From Gracilaria gracilis (taxonomy: Eukaryota; Rhodophyta; Florideophyceae; Gracilariales; Gracilariaceae): a stretch of DNA of 64,000 bases. This document shows positions 1 to 11,435 of this stretch, piece by piece. The stretch covers positions 372,001-436,000 of the forward strand of contig JARGSG010000006.1 of the NCBI GenBank assembly GCA_030374805.1, given 5' to 3'. Made by a program: the position numbers and the translations under genes. The notes beneath the pieces were generated by a model that did not search any database, was not told the DNA's origin, and saw only the letters and a program-made list of their open reading frames with translations. Within the stretch, counting starts at the first letter, position 1, and every line of letters starts with the position of its first letter.

Positions 1-2576
1 CACCTGCAGTGTAGTCGTCAACTTCGAAGCAGGGTATTTCCTCGTCATCGACGGCTAACGCTTCCCCTGTGGTGGGTAGGCGAGAAAGGGCGTCGGCTTG
101 TGTATTGTTGGCGCCTTTCTTGTAGGCGACGTCGAAGTCGAACTCTGCAAGACGCAGTCTCCAACGCATTAAGCGGCCTGAAGGCTCCGATATGGAGAGT
201 AGCCATCTCAACGATGAGTGATCCGTGTAAACGGTGAAATGAGCACCCATGAGGTAGGGGCGTAGTGTGCATAGTGCCCACACTACTGCAAGACATTCCT
301 TCCCCGGGACGGAGTAATTCTTCTCATGCACGTTTAACAAACGGGACCAGTACCCAATGGGCTTGCGTTCCCCCTCTGGGATGGTTTGAAACAAGGCGCA
401 GCTTACCTGGTAGTCACTAGAATCCGTTTCCACGGTATATGAAAGTCCCGGTTTCGGTAGTGACAACACTGGTGCCGTGGTTACAGCCTTTTTGAGAGAA
501 TTAAAAGGCTTCCGTCTGAGTAGACGTGAATGGGTCCAACTTAGGCGGTTGACCCTTCCGCAGAAGCGCGTTGAGAGGGGCCGCAATGTCCGCGAAGTTG
601 GGAATAAACCGTCTATAGACGTTGACTAATCCTAGGAAGGATCTCAGTTCAGTCTGGGTAGTCGGTTCCGTGGCCTGTTTCAGCGACTTCACACGAGCTT
701 CTTCGATCATGACATGTCCTGGACGGATTATGTGACCCAGATACTTGACAGTATCCGTGAAGAATTCGCATTTCCTCAGCTTGAGTGTCACTCCGGCGTC
801 CCGTAACGTGGCCATTATTTCTCTCACATGTGTGAGGTGATCATCCAGATTATCTGAGAATACAATGACGTCGTCAAGGTAAACGAGACAAGTAGTCCAC
901 TTGAAGCGGGCCAGTAGAATATCAATAGCACGCTGAAAAGTAGCGGGAGCATTGGTTAAACCAAAGGGCATCCGTTTAAAACGGTAGAGGCCAGAATGGC
1001 AGACAAACGCTGTCTTGTCCTGATCCTCCTTTCTCACTGGAACCTGCCAGTATCCCCAGTTAGCATCCAAGGCCGTGAATACGGTAGCATTTCCGAGAGA
1101 ATCGATGTATTCATCCATACGTAGAATAAGGTACACGTCCTTGACGGTAAAGGCGTTTACACGACGGTAGTCGATACAGAAACGCCAGGAACCATCCGGT
1201 TTCGGAGCCAGTACCACTGGTGATACCCACGGCGAATGTGCCGGTTCTATAACTCCTGCACGGAGCATCATGTCCACCTGAAATTGCTCTTCTTCTTTGG
1301 CCTTGGGCCCTGCCCTGTACGGATGTTGGGCTACTGGCCGAGAGTTCGGAAGGAGATCAATCCGGTGTTCCGTGGTATTTATCTCTCCGAGAGAACCATC
1401 CCACATTGTGTTGAATTCACGAAGCATATCGCGCAGTCGTTTGCGGTGTATCTCCGGAACATGTCCGAGGCCGAGTTCTTCTAATTCCTTCACTGGGTCC
1501 AATTGGTCGTAACTCGTCGGAACGCGTGTCTTCTCTGTCTTAACAGGTTGCTGACCCGAGAGACTCGGCGACGGAGACGAATGAGATTCAGACTCCTCCC
1601 CCTCCTTAGAGTGAACGATTCCGAGCACATCGGCAGCAGTCATCTTCGTCGGTACCAACGCAGTTGGATGCGGCATGACCGAGCCAATCACTTGGTTTTT
1701 CACCAGATACTGGGTTGTTTTGCCTAGATTGGCTATCAACACGTAAAACGGATTATCCGGTTCCACCTGGATTACTCCATTAGCAATGGCGAGAGAGTAT
1801 TTATCATACAATGGCGGCAATGGCTGGACGATTCGTAAGCCGTGTTGACGGGAGTTCACCTGTACCCAGACTTGAGACTCTGGAGGCACGCGTGTCGCGG
1901 TGGCAACACGAAGCTTAGTAGATTCCCGAGAACTCGGAGGTGCTTCCTGCGCCGCAGGTAGAGGTATATGCTTCTTGAAGGCATGCCTCAACGGACGACG
2001 AACAATTGGCACGGACGAACCATCTTCCATTTCAACACGCCTCTGGCGGGGCCTAATGGCATCGACAAAGAGGTCGCAAAAGTCAAAACCCAAAATGACT
2101 GGGGCGGCCAGGGACCGACAAACGACAAAGTCGAGTTTCACCACGCATGAGCCCAAACGGATTACCAACTCGATGTATCCTACCGTTGACAACGGATTGT
2201 TATTCGCGTCAGCGACGTCAGGAATGTCGCCACGGCGAATGTGTGACCGCAAGGCAGGTGGCAATGCTGTCTCAACAATAAAGTTCGGACCTGCGCCTGT
2301 ATCTAATACAGGGAGATAACGCACCATAAACTGGGGTGAAAGGCCAAGGTCGGCATAGACCTTGTAATTACGCTTGGCCATCACCATAACTCTATCCGGG
2401 AACCGGTTATTTCTTACCCATATCCACGGTCGACGAAGAACACCAAGGTGTTCTGAGTTCACGTCTTCGACGGCCTCTTTCCTCGAGAGGATTCGGACCT
2501 GGGAGCGAGCCAGGGACGCCTCGGGCGCCTTCAGCCTCAACTCTGAGGGCGCCTCTCCAAGAGAGGAGACTCCCAC
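1..2576 (-). pseudogene. pol: pol of Gypsy copy IA: protease, reverse transcriptase, RNase H (partial)
   Basis: Polyprotein of the element's replication enzymes. The open part (501-2576) starts directly after gag, in the -1 frame, with no ATG nearby. Protease carries an intact D-T-G-A site near 2300, and the RT has Y-L-D-D near 870-885, followed by the usual L-G-H-I-I motif. At about 501-506 copy IA has one extra T in a T run compared with copy IB, which shifts the frame; RNase H then continues to base 1 in another frame. A purine tract encoding S-K-E-G-E-E (1594-1609) lies between protease and RT. Loss of frame in RNase H makes this copy non-functional as it stands. Confidence 0.9.
1594..1609 (-). 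other. internal polypurine tract, copy IA
   Basis: Minus-strand CTAAGGAGGGGGAGGA between the protease and RT regions. It matches tracts in families II and III at the same place and resembles the 3' polypurine tract of family III. It is also coding (S-K-E-G-E-E), so protein-level conservation is a competing explanation. Confidence 0.55.
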
Positions 2577-2590
2577 AATTAGTTTTTCTG
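2511..2590 (-). other. gag-pol junction: candidate -1 frameshift site with two hairpins (IA)
   Basis: Read on the minus strand, gag ends CAG-AAA-AAC-TAA and pol continues in the -1 frame (GAA-AAA-CTA), open into the protease. Downstream lie hairpin 1, CCTCTC-TTG-GAGAGG, and hairpin 2, with CGCC...GGCG closing an inner CCTCA...TGAGG. The same arrangement with different bases occurs in family III (49831-49913). The heptamer G-AAA-AAC is not a perfect X-XXY-YYZ site, so function is an inference. Confidence 0.6.
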
Positions 2591-4702
2591 AGCAGATTCC
2601 GCCTGAGGCGTGTGCTCAGTGTTCTGAACCATTGATGCCTGGACACCAGTGGCAGAAGCGTCGGCAGTAGCGGTTGAATTTCCCTCGAGAGGGGTACGGG
2701 GGTGAGAGGTCACCATGTTCTGGGCAATCGGAGCCGCAATTGTGCGTGGAATATCCATCTTCGCGCGGATGTACGATGCCATCGGAACGGAAGCCTTCTC
2801 CTCAGGTGAGAGGGATTCGTAGTTGGCAATGACTTGTGCCCATTCACGCATGGTTAAAACGCACTGCGGAGAAGTATGCTCTCACGTATAGCAGAGGTGA
2901 CAGATCAATCCAACAATGGCATTGACGTTCCGAGTATTCGAGAATCGCACCGCTGGGCGGGAAGCTTGCCAGCCAGGCCGTGAAGCCCGGGTTCCACCGT
3001 TCTCATATGACAGTCGAGGCGGTTGAACTCGGTTCGAATCTGCATACAGCAGTGTACCGTCCGGAGCCGTTTGAAACGAGGCATCCGTGGTTGAGGGAAG
3101 CTCCATTGTCGGGATTGAAAGCACGTGGCTACGGGCAAAGTGCACTTGATCATACTCCTTATTGGAGTGTGCCTCAGCCAGCATTGACGCCGACGGGGTT
3201 CCCGATTCCAACATCAACGCTTTAGCGGACTTCAACCGGGTACCCGGGACTCGTGCGCGTAGCGCATCGCCTTCGGCGCGTGCACACTGCACCAGTTCCA
3301 AGTACGTAGTCTTAAGGTTCTCCTCACGGCGACGGGCCACTAGGGTTCGTATAGCCGGGTCTAATCCATCAATGAACATGGTACAACGCTCTTGAGCGGA
3401 ATAAACATTGCCACAACGGTAGAAGGCCTTATTCAGACGCACCGAGTAATCGGTTTCCGTTTCGCCGGGTGGTTGTTTGGTGTCTCTCAGAGCGAGGATA
3501 GCCGACTGGACAGCGGTACCAGTGGCATAGGACCTCAGTAGATACTGAACTGCTTCAGGCCAGCAGGTAACCCCTCCTTCCGAGGCGCGAGATAAACCTC
3601 TTACAGAGTTGTGCTGTTCTTCCGCAAGTCCGCGTAGAAAATAGGGCAGCGCGACAAACGCCTGTCCTTCATTCATCCCAAGGATTTCGACGTCGGCTAC
3701 AAAGCCTGATAAGAAATCCAACACCAAGATGGGATCATCGCCTGTAAACAGTTGATTACGGAGCGACATCTGCATCCGTTTGATACAGTCTTTGACCTTT
3801 CCCGTCCCACGGGGAGTTCTATCCAATGAGGAGTCCTCCAAACGGTAATACCGGTATGACAACAGCTTTTTGTAGAGCAGATTGGTAGGCTTCAACTCCT
3901 TTAATCCGGAGTGCTTCCTTCCCTTCGAGCGGGCGCGTATCACATCTTGGGTGGCTGATGACCGCTTTGAGCGTGACGAACGCTCTCGAGGGGCTTATTC
4001 TACCCACGAGTCGGACGAATCAGACCCGGTTGACCGGCGTGAAGAAATAGAAGATGCTGACGAATCATAGTCGTAGTTCTTCCGCTCCTTGCGTGCTTTG
4101 GATCCACTGACCTTCTTGTCACGATGTTAAACAGCAACCGGCTCAGCCGTGCGATTGGCTCCAACCAGGACGGTTTGTTCCACCGTTTCTAGACGGGCGC
4201 GGAGGCGAGTAAACTTCTCAGCCACGTCCTCCACGAAATTAGCGGGTCCTCCGAAAGCTTCCAAGAGGGAGTGGACATCACCACGCAATACGCGGAGATC
4301 CTTAGAAGAGTCCTGCAAAGCAGTGTCATCCACCTTCTTTCGAAGTAGCGACAACTCCTTAGCAAGGGTAGCATGGGCAGTCCGCGTGGAGCGGAGCTGC
4401 TCTTGCACAGTTAAGTGGGGGGTGTCATTGACAGTAGCCCTCAGAGGGAGCTCCGGAGTGGGAGCTACGGAAAATACCGTACCTCCTACGATAGGGGCGG
4501 GACCAGCAACGGCAGGAGCCGGCCCATCACCTCGATGAGGGTTAATCAACGACGTGGGCGGAAGTCGAGTGGTCGTCGGCACAGCTTCAGTAGCCGGCAT
4601 CCCTTCGGTCCGGGACCGTGAACGGGTGGGGATCCGTGACGGAAGTGGCGGATCCGATCTTCCGGTCTGACTGCGTGTCTTCGGACAATCTGACAGCGTC
4701 AT
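2579..4702 (-). pseudogene. gag: gag of Gypsy copy IA
   Basis: Capsid/nucleocapsid protein that would form the virus-like particle. It starts at ATG 4700-4702 and ends Gln-Lys-Asn-TAA at 2579. The N-terminal part (4127-4702) is P/S/T-rich followed by a predicted coiled coil. The middle has a Ser/Asp-rich and basic stretch; the capsid-like core lies at about 3200-3800. A CCHC zinc knuckle (C-x2-C-x4-H-x4-C) sits near 2860-2905. Two nonsense codons break it relative to copy IB: TAA at 4127-4129 (Ser codon in IB) and TGA at 2882-2884, inside the zinc knuckle (Arg codon in IB). Gag identity rests on the position before protease plus the zinc knuckle. Confidence 0.88.
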
Positions 4703-4840
4703 GACAAGAACAACCGTACACCGGGATAATCAACAGCCAATTGTCTGGGACTTCCAGTGAACTTCCAAATGGAGACAAGGGCGAAAGGACTAACCTCGCC
4801 ACGAGTGAATTCACGATTGAATCTTCCGACAAAACTAGTC

Positions 4841-4860
4841 GGTTCTAAGTCGAAGCACCA
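4841..4860 (-). promoter_or_regulatory. primer-binding site, copy IA
   Basis: Two bases after the LTR end (...CTCCACA-AG) comes TGGTGCTTCGACTTAGAACC. TGG pairs with a tRNA CCA end and marks the start of minus-strand DNA synthesis. The tRNA cannot be named from the sequence with confidence. Confidence 0.6.
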
Positions 4861-4862
4861 CT

Positions 4863-5715
4863 TGTGGAGCAACGCCTTTGGCGGAAAAAGTGCAGCCTCA
4901 CGAAGACGGTCGGAATCTTCTCCTCGACAGGGCAGCACAGCGAACGGAGCACTCCAGGAATGACACAGCTAAGCCGGGTGTAAACCCGAGGTCAAACCCC
5001 GACGACAAGCGTCGGAGCGTTAGGCTGATTAGTAGTCGGTAGAGATCCACGTGTTCACACGATCACGAGAGGAGTCTTCGAAAGAAAGTAGCACGGCAAC
5101 GACAAGGTGTCGGAAACGGGCCACTGAGAACAGGGCAAAAAGGCAAACCCAAATAGTGGAGAAAGCAAACCACCAGAGTGGAAAAAAGAGAGAGAGAATA
5201 AAGCAAACCCAATACAGGGGCGAGTATACGACAATAGGTCGGAACGAGACACACAAATAGTGGTTATACTCTGAGCGCCACAAGGGTGGGTAACTATACG
5301 TGAACAACGCAGTCGTCACTCCACTTGGAGGTGAACAATCCGCGAAGGCGTGATAGTTAGAGCCAGAAAACCCTTGCTTGGCGAGGGGCAGTTTACTTGG
5401 GGGAGCGGTGCTCAACCCTCTAAGTACTGAGCTCGGCGCACCACTGACAGAGGGTGTGCCGGGCAAAATAATCTATAAAATATCTAAATAAATACAGCAA
5501 TGCTGGATGCACTGCCTCTGGCATATCCGTGCTATACTTGTACTATTCACACCCGCTAAGCGGCGCCTCGAGGCGTGCAATTCACGTGTACATATGTGGA
5601 AATTACCTCAGCGAGGCGACACGCTAATAGCGGTGTAGCTCATATATATCTACTAACGCATGATGCGGAAATTAACTAAGTACCTCAAACCGTCTCCAAG
5701 GAGTGTTGTTCTTCA
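4863..5715 (-). repeat. 5' LTR of Gypsy copy IA
   Basis: An 853-bp long terminal repeat running TGAAGAACAACACTCC...GCTCCACA on the minus strand. It aligns along its length with 54731-55590 and with the shorter solo copy 38638-39316, which fixes both borders. It begins TG and ends CA. It should hold the element promoter; an A/T-rich GATATATATGAGC stretch near the start is the only TATA-like sequence noticed. Confidence 0.9.
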
Positions 5716-6017
5716 ATGCTCAGAAGCTGTGGATTGAGGTTACGACCTGAAAGAGTCCTACAACAGCATCTTTCCGCATTTGCGTGTTTGTGATCACATA
5801 TTAGTTGACCCCAAAGCCCTGTTTGACTACTATGCCCTACGAGTGCAGGGAATTCAGGGTAGGGAAATCGTTAACGATGCTCTGAGATGCGTTTGAAGCT
5901 GGCGAATTGGACCAGCTTTCATGGATCCCTGGAAAACGCAACGTCGCTGACGCAGTGACGAAGCGCAGCCTTGAGCAATCGATCGAACTGAATCTCATGC
6001 TAGAGCTTGGTTTATGA
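5716..6017 (+). pseudogene. Copia RNase H C-terminal fragment
   Basis: Translation gives V-D-P-K-A-L-F-D near 5800, then G-R-E-I-V-N-D-A-L-R, a frame break near 5886, and W-I-P-G-K-R-N-V-A-D-A-V-T-K before a TGA at 6015-6017. The D-x-K-x-L-(F/Y)-D and N-x-A-D-x-x-T-K motifs are the second half of Copia-type RNase H, the last domain of the polyprotein. The N-terminal side is cut by the copy IA LTR at 5715. It is a broken remnant with no expected function. Confidence 0.75.
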
Positions 6018-6430
6018 ATCATTGACGACTCCAAAAAAATTAATCATGATTAGAGAACTTGGCAGTAGTATGCTATGTTCTGTTTACTGGCAACGGATAC
6101 TAACGCGACGGGGGATGTGTTAGAGTATTCGCAACTTTTAGCAACATACTTACTGTTGGAAACTAATAGTGACAGTCCTACGAGCTCACTCCGACAGTCA
6201 TTAGCCCAACGGCCGCCCAGTATCCGTATATAAAGGCACACTATTAACCCAAAAGCTCACTTTGCGAGAGCTCCCGAGCAGATCTCTTGTGCCGATAGTA
6301 TTGCTTGTAAACTATCCCCTCCTACACTGCACTACGATGAACTTCGAGCATGTGGCTGAAGAGCATACGAAAGCTGTACTGTTGTAGCTGCCCAGAAAGA
6401 TACCGTTAAACAAAGTTAGAATGATAGCGA
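5716..6430 (+). mobile_element. Ty1/Copia relic: RNase H tail and 3' LTR
   Basis: The remaining 3' end of a Copia element, into which Gypsy copy IA inserted. The coding tail ends at 6017; about 100 bases later a short purine run (GACGGGGGATG) abuts TGTTAGAGTATTCGC at 6118, the expected polypurine tract and LTR start. The LTR carries GTATATAAAGGC (about 6223-6234), a good TATA box. The right LTR end is uncertain (about 6333-6430) because no partner LTR is in the window. It is unrelated in sequence to the Copia LTR at 33227. Confidence 0.7.
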
Positions 6431-7691
6431 ACGGGCAAAACCGCAAAACAGTGCTTGTAATTTATTATATGCTACGTTGTTGACGATTTTACTCTTTGCT
6501 GTTGTATTTTGGTTCCCGGAAAGCTGCGGAATTTTATTTGTGTAAGATGTACTCAGCTAGGTCACACAGCAATACAAGTGCACAAGAATAGGTAGTAGCT
6601 TAATTGAAACATGAATGTTTAAATTATAGTATTGAAAGCATTTTTTAGTTAACTACTGTTTTCTACATCTCTAAGAACCTTAAAGGTCTTGAATTTAAGC
6701 GCAATAACAGATCTAAATATGGCACAAAGTTTTCATCATGTGCCTATTTTAGTGAAAAGATACCGCAAGAAGTTTGTTTCTCCTCTAATTTATAGAAAAT
6801 GTACTTTTCTCAATGTTGTCCTAGAGCCCATTAAGTTAGTGTTTAACAATAGATTTGAACAAATTCTTCAGTACAACGTATTTAAAAGCTCAAAACATGC
6901 AGCAGTTTTCTTATTGTTTAAGCGCAAACATGCAAAATATCTCATTTTAAGTGGGATATATTGCCTCTTGTTTGCTAAAAAATAGAGAACAGCAGTACAT
7001 ATTACAAGTGAAATGGCCAACAAGTAAGACATATTGCATTTCTTTTCTACATGCATGGCGAAAATAGAGCTCAATTGGAAAACTTTCTAAGTTATACTAC
7101 TTCGAAGATTAGCAGAAAACAAAACTTTTGCCTATTTAGAGCATGGGCAGGAAGAAGATCCAATACGTGGCTATAGCTTCATTTATTGCATTTTATTGAA
7201 CCTTCATTGTTGGGGAGGAAGTCTATTTGTCCGCATCTTCCGGTGGAGTTGCTCTAACACAAGCAAATAATATCTGCATTTCCCGCGACCTCCTGTTCTT
7301 GCCAACTAGCTCTTCATCAGACCTCCTTGATTATTTGTCAATATTTCCTCATAAACTAATACAAATATGATACGACACATTACATAAACAAGAACCACAC
7401 ATTTCTCTAAGAATTGTATGGTTCTAGGGAACTTTCTTTGACAACTCATATCGTCGCTTATTTTGTGAGCACAGCCATATATTCAGAGAACAATCACAGC
7501 CATAGAAAGGTCGCACATGTATAGATGACTAAGTTTTGTGTAGATATGTCTCTCGTTTATAGAAATGTCCAACATTCTCAGTTGCGTAGACTTTGTTCAG
7601 TATCGCATTCTAGATACTCTCTAATCGTCTACGTCCCATTTTCACAGAGACAAAATTTCTTTACAGTAGGACGTTTGGAGAACAAATTGAT
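6431..7691. other. AT-rich intergenic region
   Basis: No gene recognised. A 98-codon open frame (6689-6985, plus) has no recognisable domain and AT-driven composition; it is not called. The stretch just before 7692 is probably the 5' flank or terminal part of the transposon carrying the next gene, but no terminal inverted repeat could be assigned by eye. Confidence 0.5.
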
Positions 7692-9044
7692 ATGGACGAG
7701 GAACATGCAAAGAAAGCACTTCAGTATATTCAAGAAGTAGGAAAAGCTCGTGAAGATGAAATACAACAGTTTTCGGAAGAAAAATACGATGATTCCGACG
7801 AAGACGGAGGTTCAGAACATCCAATATTTGATATATTCTTTGAAGCTGAAGGTGACACGGGAATAATGAACATGGTCAATTTTACGAAAAAAGAACTTGA
7901 GCACCTCTTCAAAAGGTCAGAAAAGTTTATAACCTCATTTTGGAAAAAGGGGCGTAAAAATAAATCTTCAATTTCTTGCTTTGACATTCTGTTTATCACT
8001 TTAACAGTTTGTAAGGTGGGCGGAACATGGGATTCACTTGCCCGCTTATTCCGCATGAGGACAGCTGCATTTCAAAGAGCAGTAACCACATTTATCAGGC
8101 ATTATAAAACTGAATTTTATGTAGACTATGTCGTCGAAATTGAAGAGTCTTTTAAGATGTCCTATCTCACACCAAAGAATAAGCTCTTCAAAAATTTTCC
8201 ACGTGCTCGATATGCAACCGACGTAATTTTTTTGCATGTAAATCGCCCACTTTGCTCTATGGAAGAAGGTAAGAAGTTTTACAGTGGAAAGCACAAATTA
8301 TATGGACAAAAAGGTAGAAGTGTCTGCGCTATCCTGTGGCTTGGCCATAAACTGCTATCCTCCACAGCCAGGATCTGTGGCTGACTCTGCTATATTTCAG
8401 GATAATATCAAATTTCATTATGATGCGTTAAGAAAAACGCAGGCCGATAATCAGTTGGACTTTAATGAAGACACAAACGAAAGCAGTTTGGAATCATGGG
8501 CGGTAATCATGGACAAAGGCTATGTTGGAATGGAAAGATTCGTTCGATGTGTTATACCAAAAAAGAAACCTCAAAATGGCTTTCTTAGTTTCTTGGATAG
8601 TCGCCGTAATAGAAGTATTTCTGGGGACCGCGTTATTATTGAAAACTACTTTGGGAGAATGCAAAGTCTATGGAGTTTGGTTAAATCAAAATGGAAATGG
8701 GAGCGATCTAATCTGCACATTTTTTCAGGTTTTTGCTGGCCATAACGAACTATCATGTTCTAAGAAATCCGTTGCGAATGGAAGATGGAGAGTTTTTTCG
8801 CGAATCGCAAAATCGACTGTACACTATTGGAGTGAATGGCGAGAGAGCTCGACAGGAAGCTCGTGATCGCTATAGCAAACGCCGTAGAACAAAGGTTCTG
8901 GGAGATTCTACAAACGAGCAACCGCAAAAGGTAGGACACTATTTGGAGCGGAACAGGTACAAGACTGTTCTAGATTTATCTGATGCTCTCAACGTAGATT
9001 CGAACCCCGACGAAAACACTTTACCGCCACCGAGCCTGGTTTAG
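7692..9044 (+). pseudogene. PIF/Harbinger-type DDE transposase, frameshifted
   Basis: A cut-and-paste transposase of the nuclease HARBI1 family (DDE_Tnp_4). It starts at ATG 7692. The acidic N-terminal part is followed by a helical DNA-binding region (D-I-L-F-I-T-L-T-V-C-K-x-G-G-T-W-D). The catalytic core has A-T-D-V near 8217, S-G-K-H-K-L-Y-G near 8284, G-S-V-A-D-S-A-I-F near 8373, D-K-G-Y, and I-I-E-N-Y-F-G-R near 8640, giving the D-D-E set. Two single-base frame changes (about 8312, in an A run, and about 8730) split it into three frames; together they give about 450 residues, close to family length. The basic C-terminal tail has R-R-R-x-K. It is not functional as it stands. Confidence 0.85.
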
Positions 9045-9827
9045 TCACATCTTGTGGGATCGACCTATCTACTATTAGACTGAGTAACTGCATAATATGT
9101 TGGCTGCGTGACGAAGCAATTGTGATCTACAGATTACTGTAGGATTTGATTAGAAGTCAGATATTTCTTTATTTGGGTTATATAAACGAATGATTAGACC
9201 TTTTACGAAGTTTGTGGTAACTAACGAAATTAATCATTGTCTTGATAGAACTTATAAGTGGTATATCAAGTCAGGGAATTTCTGCATTGTTGCATAGAAT
9301 ATACGTAGTGAACGTGGCTGCATAGAATCCTAAATAAGACAACTTACACCACATGATCTTGTACAATGTCCTAGACTCAGTACGTAGTTACAATCTCAAA
9401 TCTCGGGCTCCCAAGAAACTACGCAAAAACTGCCCATTTACGCACCTACTAAGTCTACATATGCAATCTGACTGCAACAATTCATGCTAAGTTCCATAAA
9501 CCGCTTGAATTGTGGTGACCAAAATCAGTTTGTAGCAGTGCTGAATTGAGCACCACACCCTTGAAATTTGATGCAGCATATCCTTGCTTTTCTACGGCTT
9601 TGAAAGACAGGTTCCACAGCATTACTTCTTCTTCTTTACGTTCTATGAGTAGATCTCAAGACTCCATCTACGATAAATTTCAATGGTAGGTAAGACAGAC
9701 AATTTTCTCGATCCAATAAAAATCACGTTAAAACATAGTTACACCAAGATAGTAGACTACTTCTTGTCGCAAGCGAAACAAAAACCACAACACTGCACTA
9801 CCATCCTTCTACCCATTCTATCACCCA
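9045..9827. other. spacer between the two transposase genes
   Basis: No coding potential on either strand beyond short open frames. It probably holds transposon ends, but no inverted repeat could be matched by eye. Confidence 0.4.
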
Positions 9828-11114
9828 ATGTCCCAAGTAGAACCGCTCTCAACCCAGGAGACAAAGCAGGCTCTTGAACTATTAACAGAAGCTCAGATTG
9901 CGCGTGAAGGGTACCTGGATCAATTCGGCATCAAGCCAAACATTTCCGACATTGACGGGGAATCTGATTTGAATAGTCCAATATATGATTCTTTTCTTCG
10001 CAATGGTGGTTTCGAAACCGTGCTCCGCATGACCAATTTTACAAAAACAGAGTTCCAAAAATTATGGTCAGCCTTAGAGCCACTAATTCGGCATGAGTGG
10101 AATACTAGAAGAGAACGACGGTACATTCATACTCCTAAGGACATTCTGTTTATGGTATTAACTGTTTTTAAACATGGAGGCCAGTGGGATTTTTTGGGAC
10201 GGATTTTTAATATCAAAAAAGTAACGTTCGAAAGAATGGTGACCAAGTATGTTCTAATGCTTGCGACTCCACTGTCCCAAACGGATGTATTTGATCTGGA
10301 CGGAACGTTTTATTTTAAGAAACTGGCGGAGAAGAAGGAAAATTTTTTGAACATAATCTATGCACGTTACGCGATAGATGTTTTTTTTCATCAATGCAAC
10401 CGCCCAATGGGTCTCATAGAGGAATTCAAGGTCTATTTCAGTGGTAAACACAAATTGTACGGCTACAAGACAGAAGTCTTAGTTATTTCGAACGGATTGG
10501 CCTTCGGAATGACCGACCACTACCCCGGATCAAAAGCAGACATAGATATTTTTCACGAAACCTATGAGTTTCATTGTAGGGCTTTGCAGGAGCGACAAGA
10601 CGAAAAGAGCCTTGGAGATATAGGTTAATTGTGTAACAAATATCCAAACATGTAGGTGGTCATAGGCGACAAGGGATATCAAGGTGGAGATGGTCGTATT
10701 CGACGTGTGCACCCAACAAAAAGACCGCCAAATGGGTTTTTAACTACTCAACAGACCGAACAAAACCGCTGCATCTTATCAGATCGCATTATCGTCGAAA
10801 ATTGGTTCGGGCGTTTGAATACTTTATGGGCAATATTTGCTACCAAGTGGAGATGGGCTGAAAAGAACTACAATAGTTTTTTCGAATTTGGTAGTGCTTT
10901 AACTAATTTACGTGTGTTGTGGCACCCGCTACGAGACAAAGACGGTGAGCACTACCAGAAGGTGAAGAACCGTCTACGTCATATCGGAGAAGAGACGTCA
11001 ACAAAGCGCAAAAAGGCCCAAAAACAATATCGCGAGAAAAAGAAGATACGTTTGGAATATGACTTTGGCCATATTGGGTCTGATGACGACACAGTTGCTC
11101 CCCCGGAACTGTAA
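9828..11114 (+). pseudogene. second PIF/Harbinger-type DDE transposase, interrupted
   Basis: The same family and orientation as the gene at 7692, but clearly diverged, so not a recent duplicate. It starts at ATG 9828. DDE signatures: Y-A-I-D-V near 10369, F-S-G-K-H-K-L-Y-G-Y-K near 10437, G-S-K-A-D-I-D-I-F near 10528, then V-E-N-W-F-G-R near 10796. The first frame stops at 10626-10628 and the second resumes before 10656 with V-I-G-D-K-G-Y. The 32 bases between have GT...AG ends (GTTAATTG...CATGTAG), but splicing there leaves the phase off by one, so a frameshifted pseudogene is more likely than a tiny intron. The C-terminus is basic and rich in K/R/Q. Confidence 0.83.
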
Positions 11115-11435
11115 ATCTGTCAACTACGCTGTTATTGAGTTTCTACGATATATCTATATGTTTATGTAAATGTGCAATCGTTTGCCTTGTTCTTTGTCAG
11201 CTACTGTAGTTGAATTTAACATTGCAAACGGGTGGTACAGGTTCATTTACAGATCATTTTACTAAACTATCAATAACTTTGTAGAGAATGAGTTACAAAT
11301 TTGAAGATCTATTGGTTATCTATTGACGACTCTGTGTTCTTTGAACAAAGTTGTTTTCGAGGAGAAATCGATGAATACCGACTGAGGTCTATTAGATTTA
11401 GACAGCCGAACGGTTTTCTTGGAGGAGCTTTACTA
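11115..11435. other. intergenic region
   Basis: AT-rich spacer between the second transposase and the convergent beta-solenoid gene. It should contain the 3' ends of both; nothing else is seen. Confidence 0.5.

Larger units (their letters stand above)
1..5715 (-). mobile_element. Ty3/Gypsy family I, copy IA (3' end outside window)
   Basis: Reads leftward: LTR (4863-5715), gag (2579-4702), then pol (1-2576), which runs off the left edge of the window. It is a close relative of copy IB (54731-64000, plus strand); the two align base for base over gag and pol with scattered substitutions and small indels. The gag-protease-RT order and the YLDD reverse transcriptase make it Ty3/Gypsy; the chromodomain seen in copy IB would lie beyond position 1. 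It is inserted in a Copia relic of opposite orientation. The far LTR, and hence any target duplication, cannot be seen. Confidence 0.93.

Noticed and set aside
6689-6985. 98-codon open frame in AT-rich DNA
   Set aside because: No recognisable motif, no relative in the window and composition expected by chance.
10626-10658. A 32-base GT-AG intron in the second transposase
   Set aside because: Borders fit, but joining the exons leaves the reading phase off by one, and the sister gene has no interruption there.
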